Below are positions 54,685 to 62,136 of a DNA stretch of 64,000 nucleotides, piece after piece. The notes below the pieces were generated by a model that was not told the origin of the DNA, ran no database searches, and saw nothing but the letters and a program-made list of their open reading frames with translations. Both the position numbers and the translations under genes were made by a program. The stretch is taken from NCBI GenBank assembly GCA_944322345.1, contig CALUOO010000001.1, positions 124,001 to 188,000 on the forward strand, in the 5' to 3' direction. The stretch comes from an uncultured Bacteroides sp. (GTDB lineage Bacteria > Bacteroidota > Bacteroidia > Bacteroidales > Bacteroidaceae). How positions within the stretch are numbered: the first letter of the stretch is position 1; every line of letters starts with the position of its first letter.

Positions 54685-56625
54685 TCATTCAAGAAGTTCC
54701 TCGAGTTCGAGCGAGACACGCTCCCACTCCTCTACTGTTTCATCGAGCTGATGTTTCAGTTTCTGATGCCGCTCGTAGAGTTGCATGTCCGATGCCCCTT
54801 CGGGCGTTGCCATCTGCTCTTCGAGCAGAGCAATAGCAGCTTCGGTCTGCTCTATCGTTTTTTCGCAGTCTTCCACCTGCCGTTCCAGCCTCTTTCTTTT
54901 TTTATTCAGTTCCTTCTGAGCTTCGTAAGAGAGTTTGTTGTCGGTCTCGGGCTCTTTTTCCTTCGCGACTGTAGTCGGCGAAGCAGAAAGCGTTGTCTTT
55001 TGCAATTCGTTCAAGCTTTCTATTTTCTTCTTCTGCAGGAAGTCGTAGATACCTCCCAGATGTTCGCGTACGGCTCCGCCGCCAAATTCGTACACCTTGT
55101 CTACCAGTCCGTCCAAGAAATCACGGTCGTGGCTGACGACAATCACTGTTCCGTCGAAATCGCGGATGGCATCTTTCAGTACGTCCTTCGAACGCATGTC
55201 GAGATGGTTGGTCGGCTCGTCCAGAATCAGGAAGTTGACCGGTTCGAGCAGTAGCTTTATCATCGCCAAACGGGTACGTTCGCCACCGGAGAGCACCTTC
55301 ACTTTTTTGTCCGAAGCCTCGCCTCCAAACATGAATGCCCCCAATATGTCACGTATCTTCAGCCGGATGTCGCCCGTCGCCACACAGTCTATCGTATCGA
55401 ATACGGTCAGTTCGCCATCCAGCATCTGTGCCTGATTCTGTGCGAAATAGCCTATCTGTACATTGTGACCGATGGTCAGTTTCCCATCAAAGTCTATCTC
55501 GCCCATGATACACTTGACGAGCGTCGACTTACCTTCGCCGTTCTTTCCCACGAAAGCCACTTTTTCTCCACGGTTGATGGTCAGATTGACATGCTGGAAC
55601 ACAACATGGTTGCCATACGCCTTGCGCACTTCTTCACAAATTACAGGATAGTTTCCGCTACGACTGGCAGGAGGAAATTTCAGTCTCAATGCCGAGTTGT
55701 CTTCTTCATCCACCTCGATACGTTCAATCTTTTCCAGTTGCTTGATGCGGCTCTGCACCTGTACGGCTTTGGTAGCTTTGTAGCGGAATCGTTCGATAAA
55801 AGCTTCTGTGTCTTCTATCTGTTTCTGCTGGTTTTCGTAGGCACGGAGCTGTTGTTCGCGGCGTTCCTTGCGCAACACCACAAAGTCGTCGTATTTCACC
55901 TTATAATCATAAATCTTTCCACAGGAGATTTCGATGGTACGGGTAGTGACATTGTTCAGAAATGCACGGTCGTGACTCACCAATACCACAGCATTGGCAC
56001 GGGTAGCAAGGAAGTTTTCCAGCCACTGGATACTTTCGATGTCCAGATGGTTGGTAGGCTCGTCGAGCAACAGCACATCAGGATGTCTCAACAGCAGTTT
56101 GGCAAGCTCGATACGCATGCGCCACCCTCCGGAAAACTCGGAAGTAGGACGATTGAAATCATCTCTGCTAAACCCAAGCCCCACCAGCGTACGCTCTATC
56201 TCAGCCTGATAGTTGGTGCCCCCCATCATCAGGAAGCGGTCGTTCTCGTGTGTAAACCGGTCAATCAGACGGTGATACTCTTCCGACTCATAGTCTGTCC
56301 GTTCGGCAAGTTCCTGATTCATCTGTTCCAGCTGCTTCTGGAGTCTGAACATATCTTCGAATGCCAATTCTGCCTCGCCCATCACGGTGCGGCTGTCGGA
56401 CAGAATCATCACCTGAGGCAGATAACCCACTGTCACATCTTTGGGGACAGCCACTGTGCCATGTGTAGGCTGCTGCAGCCCTGCCAGAATCTTCAACATG
56501 GTCGATTTTCCAGCCCCGTTCTTACCCACCAGTGCAATACGATCTTTCTTGTTTATCACATAGCTGACATCCTCGAAAAGCGGTGTCGCGTTGAACTCTA
56601 CTGATAATCCTTCTACTGAAATCAC
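54685..56625 (-). CDS. ABC-F family ATPase
   Basis: 646 residues starting at GTG 56625 (VISVEGLSVEFN), with AGGA eight bases upstream. The frame is open to 56799, but the -7 box at 56657-56664 lies within that extension, so the longer start cannot be right. Two ABC domains without membrane segments: Walker A GKNGAGKST and GKNGEGKST, signatures FSGGWRMR and LSGGERTRLAM, Walker B LLLDEPTNHLD and LILDEPTNHLD, with an interdomain linker of about 85 residues (residues 235-320) and a C-terminal coiled coil (about 560-646). This is the Uup/EttA-like translation factor type; specific role not determined. Confidence 0.92.
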   Translation of the reverse strand: MISVEGLSVEFNATPLFEDVSYVINKKDRIALVGKNGAGKSTMLKILAGLQQPTHGTVAVPKDVTVGYLPQVMILSDSRTVMGEAELAFEDMFRLQKQLEQMNQELAERTDYESEEYHRLIDRFTHENDRFLMMGGTNYQAEIERTLVGLGFSRDDFNRPTSEFSGGWRMRIELAKLLLRHPDVLLLDEPTNHLDIESIQWLENFLATRANAVVLVSHDRAFLNNVTTRTIEISCGKIYDYKVKYDDFVVLRKERREQQLRAYENQQKQIEDTEAFIERFRYKATKAVQVQSRIKQLEKIERIEVDEEDNSALRLKFPPASRSGNYPVICEEVRKAYGNHVVFQHVNLTINRGEKVAFVGKNGEGKSTLVKCIMGEIDFDGKLTIGHNVQIGYFAQNQAQMLDGELTVFDTIDCVATGDIRLKIRDILGAFMFGGEASDKKVKVLSGGERTRLAMIKLLLEPVNFLILDEPTNHLDMRSKDVLKDAIRDFDGTVIVVSHDRDFLDGLVDKVYEFGGGAVREHLGGIYDFLQKKKIESLNELQKTTLSASPTTVAKEKEPETDNKLSYEAQKELNKKRKRLERQVEDCEKTIEQTEAAIALLEEQMATPEGASDMQLYERHQKLKHQLDETVEEWERVSLELEELLE

Positions 56626-56656
56626 TTTTATCCTGATATATAAAGATTTTGGGTTG

Positions 56657-56664
56657 CAAAGATA
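56657..56664 (-). promoter_or_regulatory. -7 box of the ABC-F gene
   Basis: TATCTTTG on the - strand, 32 bases before the GTG start; matches TAnnTTTG exactly. Confidence 0.6.
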
Positions 56665-56852
56665 CGCATACCACCGGAAAATCCGGACAGAAACGGGAAA
56701 AAAGAATGAGCAATCAGTAAAGCATCTTTGTCTTGAGGTAGGAAAAGAAGAAAAACGACTGTTCCCTTCCAAGTTAATAAATTCTAACAAAACAGACATA
56801 AGAAGCTGACGAACCGCTCTAAAAGATACCCCTCCAGGAAGCTATCCTGAGG

Positions 56853-56963
56853 CGGTTTGTTGGGAAAGGTTAGCTGACATATTGGAAAAGGTTACGGCTC
56901 GCGTTGGCAAAGGTTACCCAACACGTTGGGAAAGGTTAGCTGACAAATGGGGAAAGGCTTCCG
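56853..56963. repeat. 22-base repeat family, array D (five units)
   Basis: Five units, all in + orientation, with AAAGG cores beginning at 56865, 56887, 56909, 56931 and 56953: four exact 22-base steps. The first and fourth units read TTGGGAAAGGTTAGCTGACA; the second and the last are degenerate (GGAAAAGGTTACGG, GGGGAAAGGCTTCC). Both flanking genes read the other strand. Confidence 0.92.
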
Positions 56964-57095
56964 AAGAACAAAAGACGTAACAGGTTATTATTCAACTGTT
57001 TACAAAAACCACATCAGAAAGCTGCACGCTGCAGGCCATTTCTTCTAAATATATTTACATTTCATGCTTTTCGGAATGCCCTTCCCCACTTCTGT

Positions 57096-57761
57096 TTACT
57101 CTTCGGGAGAGCCCAGCATCTCTTCAATCAGCTTGCCTCTTTCCTGCGCATAGATTTGGGGAAGCAATTCTTCCAACTGTTTCCTCTGCTCTTCGTCCAG
57201 AGTGCTTCCAAACTTTTCTTCGACCTCTTGCAGCGAGTATTTTTTGTTGTCCTTCAGATAGAGAGCCAATGTGAAGTTGATAAAATCCTTGTTTTTTGCA
57301 AGTACGATAGCCGCTTGTGCGTATGTCTGTGTGGCAGCCTCGTTCCTACCGTTTATTTCTTGCAACATACCCTTCGAAAGCAAAAAGACAGGGTCATCCA
57401 CAGCTATGTCATCCATTTCCAAAGCCGTCTCCAAAGCCTTTTCTTTCTCTTTCAATGCCATCAGGAACTTGATTTTATTCCCATAAGCCAATGTACAGGC
57501 AGAGTCTATCGCGATTGCCTCGTCCAGAAGGGAAACGGCAGTTCTCAGCGAATCGGGATTGCTGAAATGAGTTCTGACCACCATACCCACTGCCGCGTTG
57601 TTCTTCTTGACCGCTTCGGGATTCGCCGTCGGTCCTGCCGCAGACAAAGCGGTTGCCACTTCTGTTGTGTCTGTCATCGTATTGTTCTGCTTGCCCGACT
57701 GACCGTTGCAAGCCGTTAAGGCTATTGCCAAAACGAAAGGAAAAAGTCTGTTCATACTCAT
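57096..57761 (-). CDS. TPR-containing lipoprotein
   Basis: 221 residues with a lipobox (LTAC, Cys18) and then a Ser/Thr/Asn-rich stretch. The middle (about 55-160) holds TPR-like helices (LRTAVSLLDEAIAIDSACTLAYGNKIKFLMALKEKEKALETAL, then VFLLSKGMLQEINGRNEAATQTYAQAAIVL). The C-terminus is acidic. Membrane-attached and function unknown. Start could be ATG 57761 or 57755. Confidence 0.75.
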   Translation of the reverse strand: MSMNRLFPFVLAIALTACNGQSGKQNNTMTDTTEVATALSAAGPTANPEAVKKNNAAVGMVVRTHFSNPDSLRTAVSLLDEAIAIDSACTLAYGNKIKFLMALKEKEKALETALEMDDIAVDDPVFLLSKGMLQEINGRNEAATQTYAQAAIVLAKNKDFINFTLALYLKDNKKYSLQEVEEKFGSTLDEEQRKQLEELLPQIYAQERGKLIEEMLGSPEE

Positions 57762-57789
57762 AGCAGTTATTTGTTTTTAGTAATCGCCT

Positions 57790-57797
57790 CAAAATTA
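57790..57797 (-). promoter_or_regulatory. -7 box of the TPR lipoprotein gene
   Basis: TAATTTTG on the - strand, 29 bases before the start; a TTTG 16 bases upstream (57814-57817) is closer than usual. Confidence 0.45.
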
Positions 57798-57963
57798 GAC
57801 TCTTTTTTTAAACAAACGAGCCAAGCAAAACACTTTTTTCAATCAGCCGCTGCAAATAAAACTATATTGCCATATCTCGACAGATGGGGGAGAATAACAA
57901 TCTCACAGTTCCACTGAAAATTATGGCTTCTCACAAGAATCCACTAACAAAATCTTTTTCTTT

Positions 57964-57995
57964 TTTGCTATCTTACCAAAAGTTTACTAATTTTA
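57964..57995 (+). promoter_or_regulatory. Promoter of the antiporter gene
   Basis: TTTG (57964-57967), 20 bases, TAATTTTA (57988-57995): full Bacteroidota pattern with one mismatch. The ATG at 58021 follows about 20 bases after the expected start of transcription; an upstream TTG at 58009 is therefore unlikely. Confidence 0.7.
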
Positions 57996-58020
57996 CCCAA
58001 TACTTTAATTGACACTACAC

Positions 58021-60138
58021 ATGGAAGAATTCACACTACTCTCTCCCCTACTACTGTCCATTGCCGGGCTCATCACAGGGGCTATACTGAAATCGGCACT
58101 GCGACATACACGTATTCCCTACACAGTAGCTTTATTTGCCGTAGGATTGTTGCTCGGTCTGCTCAACCGTGCCGAAGTATTTCAAATGATGCCTGCCGTC
58201 GAAGAGGGACTGAACAGTGTAATCAACATCAACCCTGATTTCATTCTTTATATCTTCCTGCCCGTCCTGATATTTGATGCTGCATACGAACTGAATCTTC
58301 ATATTTTCAGAAAAACGCTGGCCAACGCAACTCTGCTTGCCGTGCCCGGTCTTATCATCGGGATGCTGCTGACTGCAGCGCTGCTGATAGGCATTCACTA
58401 CGTTGTGCCCGGTTATGAACAATGGACATGGGCTTTCGCACTGATGTTCGGCGCACTGATCAGTGCTACGGACCCCGTGGCAGTAGTAGCCCTGCTTCAT
58501 GAGCTAAAAACGAGCAAACGATTCTCTACGTTGGTAGACGCAGAGTCGCTGCTAAACGACGGCACGGGCATCGTCTGCTTCATGCTCTTCTTCGGTGTAT
58601 ATACAGCTTCGGGGCAGAGCGAACTGTCACCTGTCATACAGTTCATTCAGGTAGTAGCAGGCGGCGTGTTGCTGGGATACATGGCGGCACGGATTGCCAT
58701 CTGGTTCATCACACGGATCAACTCCGAAGAGATGATACAAAACAGTGTTATCATCTTCTCCGCCTATCTGGTCTTTATCCTCTCGCAATACTACATGGGC
58801 ATCTCGGGAGTAATTGCTCTTGTCGCCTTCGGACTGACCGTCACTTACGTAGGCAAACCACGCCTGAAACCGCAGGTCAACCACTTTATGGAAAACTTCT
58901 GGGAATTGCTGACCTATATTGCCAACACACTGATATTCATTATTGTGGGCATTGTCATTGCAGGTAAAGTAACTTTCTCGTGGAGAGACTTCGGCATTCT
59001 GCTGCTTGTCTACGTCTGCCTCAACCTGTTCCGCTATCTGATGATTATGCTGCTCTATCCGCTGATGAAACGGCTGGGATACGGGCTCGACAAACGCGAG
59101 ACCGTTATCCTGACATGGGGAGGACTACGGGGAGCGCTTGGAATGACTTTGGCACTGATGGTATCCTACACACCTGCCATCCCCGAAAGCATACGGGGAC
59201 AAATCCTGTTTTTCACAGCCGGCATCGTAACACTCACACTCTGTATCAATGCCACAACCATGCGATGGTTACTAGGCAAGATGGGACTGATACATATCCC
59301 GTCGGCACGGGCACAACTGGCTTATAAGATACAAAACCATCTGCACGACAGTTCAGAAGAATACCTGAATCAACTGAAAGGAAAGCCCTCACTCGATGGT
59401 GCCAACTGGGCAAAAGTTCACCACTATCTGACTGCATCTAACGAAATGCCCAAAAGCACTTCGCAACCAACCGATATGCTAGTTGAAATACGTCTGCGCA
59501 TATTGGACAAGGAGAAAGCAACTCTCCACCAGATCTACGATGAAGGAGTCATCTCACAGGCAGCCTACCGACGCCTGATGAACTCGCTAGACGAACTTTA
59601 CGACCACGACGGAACTTTCACACTTGACACACGCGACTCTATATTCGACTTCTGCCGGCGAACATCCCTGCTATATCGGATGCAGAAAATACCTTTTATC
59701 AAAAAGTGGGTAAGCTTCTATTTCCGCGAACGTATTATGGTTATCTACGATTTAGGACGAGGACTGACACTTCTGCAAAAAGAGAGCCAGAAACTGTTGA
59801 ATGAACTTGAACGCTCCGACCTGTTGACTATAGAACAAAAAGAGGGACTTCCCCTACTGCGCAAGGAAGTGGAAAGAAACATTGAGAGAATGGATAGTGT
59901 AATCAGCAGGCTGGCACAAGATTTCCCGAAAGCATACAACCACGCATTGACCCAAAAAGCAATCCGCATGTTGCTGAACAACGAACGCCACACCATCAGG
60001 CAGATGTTGAACGAAGGTATCATCTCCGACAAGGATGCCGAGCAGTTATTGGAAAAAGTAGAAGAACGAAGCGATGAAATCAACTCATTCAGCCATACTA
60101 CGACAGCCTCTATTTTCCGCTGGATGTTTTTCAGATAA
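58021..60138 (+). CDS. CPA1-type cation/proton antiporter with long cytoplasmic tail
   Basis: 705 residues. The membrane domain (about 1-415) has twelve or so segments and the CPA1 signatures FGALISATDPVAVVALL (about 146-162, Asp in the TDP motif) and AESLLNDGTGIV (about 175-186, with the ND pair), plus GLRGALGM. It should exchange Na+ or K+ for H+. The C-terminal 290 residues are cytoplasmic and helical, without a TrkA/RCK motif, probably regulatory. Transcribed alone from its own promoter. Confidence 0.92.
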   Translation: MEEFTLLSPLLLSIAGLITGAILKSALRHTRIPYTVALFAVGLLLGLLNRAEVFQMMPAVEEGLNSVININPDFILYIFLPVLIFDAAYELNLHIFRKTLANATLLAVPGLIIGMLLTAALLIGIHYVVPGYEQWTWAFALMFGALISATDPVAVVALLHELKTSKRFSTLVDAESLLNDGTGIVCFMLFFGVYTASGQSELSPVIQFIQVVAGGVLLGYMAARIAIWFITRINSEEMIQNSVIIFSAYLVFILSQYYMGISGVIALVAFGLTVTYVGKPRLKPQVNHFMENFWELLTYIANTLIFIIVGIVIAGKVTFSWRDFGILLLVYVCLNLFRYLMIMLLYPLMKRLGYGLDKRETVILTWGGLRGALGMTLALMVSYTPAIPESIRGQILFFTAGIVTLTLCINATTMRWLLGKMGLIHIPSARAQLAYKIQNHLHDSSEEYLNQLKGKPSLDGANWAKVHHYLTASNEMPKSTSQPTDMLVEIRLRILDKEKATLHQIYDEGVISQAAYRRLMNSLDELYDHDGTFTLDTRDSIFDFCRRTSLLYRMQKIPFIKKWVSFYFRERIMVIYDLGRGLTLLQKESQKLLNELERSDLLTIEQKEGLPLLRKEVERNIERMDSVISRLAQDFPKAYNHALTQKAIRMLLNNERHTIRQMLNEGIISDKDAEQLLEKVEERSDEINSFSHTTTASIFRWMFFR

Positions 60139-60197
60139 AAAACAGTTTTGTCTCTCTAAAAAATACATTCATCAACCGTCAAACAGCAATTTATATT

Positions 60198-60205
60198 TAA
60201 ATTTG
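60198..60205 (+). promoter_or_regulatory. -7 box of the DUF6377 regulator gene
   Basis: TAAATTTG matches TAnnTTTG exactly, 25 bases before the ATG; no clear -33 box. Confidence 0.5.
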
Positions 60206-60230
60206 CAGAATAAAAAAACAGATTCATAGC

Positions 60231-61898
60231 ATGAAATACCTGATCTTCTTTTCCATTTTTATATGCCAATATATTAATGCACAAACATCAGGCTCTACCT
60301 TTCCCACACTAGAAGATTTGGACAAGGTTGTTGCAGAACAACAACTTTATGTAGATAAACATGAGAAGACAATCTCCTCCATCAGGCAAAAGCTAAAAAA
60401 CGCCACATCCGAAGAAGACAGATACTGGTTGAAAAATGATCTGTTCAGTGAATACATCTCCTATCAGGTAGACTCAGCATTGCTCTATGCACAAGAAAAA
60501 CTGAAATCGGCCCACATAATAGGAAAACAAGACTATATTGACGACTCCCACATCAACATAGCCTACGTATTCATTTTAGCCGGGATGTATAAAGAAGCTT
60601 CTGATATGTTGGAAAGTATTGACCGCTCCAGAATGGAAGAATATCTCGAGGAATACTATTTCAGCGCATACAATTTACTATATGAAGCCATGTTAAAATA
60701 CTCCATCGGAAATGAGAACAAGAAAAAATACCGTTCGAAGGCCATGGCATACAAAGACTCTATCCTATTGAAGAGTGATTATCAGAACATATATATATAC
60801 GCAGACAAGCTGTTGGAAGAAGGGAAATACGAACAAGGATTACCTATACTGCAGGAAGCTTATAGTAAGCTTGCACCCGATAGCTCCGAAATTCCCTATG
60901 CAGCATATCTCATGTCTTCCTTTTATCGGCGTATGGGTAATACAGAGAAAGAGAAACAATACCTTATTATATCTGCCATAGGAGACCTGAAGTGGGGAAT
61001 CAAGGAATATATTTCTCTTTGGAGACTTGCCACTATTCTGTTTGAAGAGGGCGACATAGAACGTGCCTATACATATATAAGCCGTTCGCAGGCAGACGCT
61101 TCCTTTTGTAATGCACGTCTGCGTACCATTGAAGTAACACAGATACTTCCTATTGTAGAAAAAGCTTATCGTACCAAGACACAACAAGAACACAGACATA
61201 CATTATTAGCCTTAATCTGTAGCAGCATACTGACCGTATTCCTTATTATTCTGGTGATATGCATACGAAAACAGATGAAAAGGCTAGCTGCTGCAAGAAA
61301 TCTTCTGAACAATGCCAATACACAGTTACAACGACTAAATACGGAACTGAAAGACGTAAACCAGCAATTAGGCTCGGCAAACAAGAGTTTACAACAAAGC
61401 AATCAGGCTCTATCAACTTCCAACAAGTCTCTGACAGAAGCCAATCAGATAAAAGAAGCATATATCACCCGATTTATTACCGAATGTTCGGCATACATCG
61501 ACAAGATGAACGATTACCGCAAACACCTCAACAAATTGGCAATCAGCGGGAATCTGGAAGATCTGTTCAAATTGCTTAAATCACCTTCGTTCATTAGAGA
61601 AGAACTGGAGGCTTTTTATCAGTCATTTGATGAAACGTTCCTGAATCTCTTTCCACATTTTGTAGAACACTTCAACCAATTGCTTATAGACGGTGAGACT
61701 ATTGTTCCCAAAAAGAACAATAGTCTCACTACTGAATTACGCATTTTTGCCTTAATACGGTTGGGTATCTCAGACAGCGAACGTATTGCCGCCTTCCTGC
61801 GGTGCTCTAAAGCAACAATCTATTCATACAGGTCACGATTGCGATTAAAATCTATATCTCCTGAAAATTTTGAGAACTTAATAATGCAGATTCTATAA
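60231..61898 (+). CDS. Membrane-bound TPR regulator with C-terminal DUF6377/HTH region
   Basis: 555 residues: signal peptide (MKYLIFFSIFICQYINAQ), helical TPR-like periplasmic region (about 25-320), one membrane segment (TLLALICSSILTVFLIILVICI, about 323-344), a coiled coil with repeated LNxANxxLxxxN turns (about 350-400), and a conserved C-terminal domain ending in a helix-turn-helix-like part (LRIFALIRLGISDSERIAAFLRCSKATIYSYRSRLRLKS). I recognise this as the DUF6377 architecture of Bacteroidota. It probably senses periplasmic conditions and controls nearby genes, here the calpain-like gene downstream. Confidence 0.85.
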   Translation: MKYLIFFSIFICQYINAQTSGSTFPTLEDLDKVVAEQQLYVDKHEKTISSIRQKLKNATSEEDRYWLKNDLFSEYISYQVDSALLYAQEKLKSAHIIGKQDYIDDSHINIAYVFILAGMYKEASDMLESIDRSRMEEYLEEYYFSAYNLLYEAMLKYSIGNENKKKYRSKAMAYKDSILLKSDYQNIYIYADKLLEEGKYEQGLPILQEAYSKLAPDSSEIPYAAYLMSSFYRRMGNTEKEKQYLIISAIGDLKWGIKEYISLWRLATILFEEGDIERAYTYISRSQADASFCNARLRTIEVTQILPIVEKAYRTKTQQEHRHTLLALICSSILTVFLIILVICIRKQMKRLAAARNLLNNANTQLQRLNTELKDVNQQLGSANKSLQQSNQALSTSNKSLTEANQIKEAYITRFITECSAYIDKMNDYRKHLNKLAISGNLEDLFKLLKSPSFIREELEAFYQSFDETFLNLFPHFVEHFNQLLIDGETIVPKKNNSLTTELRIFALIRLGISDSERIAAFLRCSKATIYSYRSRLRLKSISPENFENLIMQIL

Positions 61899-62136
61899 CT
61901 TTCCCTTCTATATCCGGCTTATATTTTCGAGCACAAATAAAACACGTATTTATCAGTATATCAATAAGCTAAAGCAGACGCCCATTTATATATTATATAA
62001 CAAGTCATAGAAAATATCAAATTAATACTGACTTTTGTATCAGCCTTTGTTAAAACGAATGGCCTCCAACAAGTGAATCTGTCTTAGAAACTAATAACCC
62101 TAAAAACCAAACTATTATTTATATAATTACAAAATC

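Larger units (their letters stand above)
56626..57095. other. Gene-free stretch with ABC-F promoter and array D
   Basis: The gap of 470 bases contains the ABC-F promoter at 56657-56664 and the 22-base array at 56853-56963. The parts 56670-56850 and 56970-57095 show no gene or RNA that I can recognise; no clear terminator for the TPR lipoprotein gene is seen. Confidence 0.55.

Noticed and set aside
55465-56604. 379-codon open frame antisense to the ABC-F gene
   Set aside because: The - strand frame holds both ABC cassettes with all motifs; the antisense frame has none.
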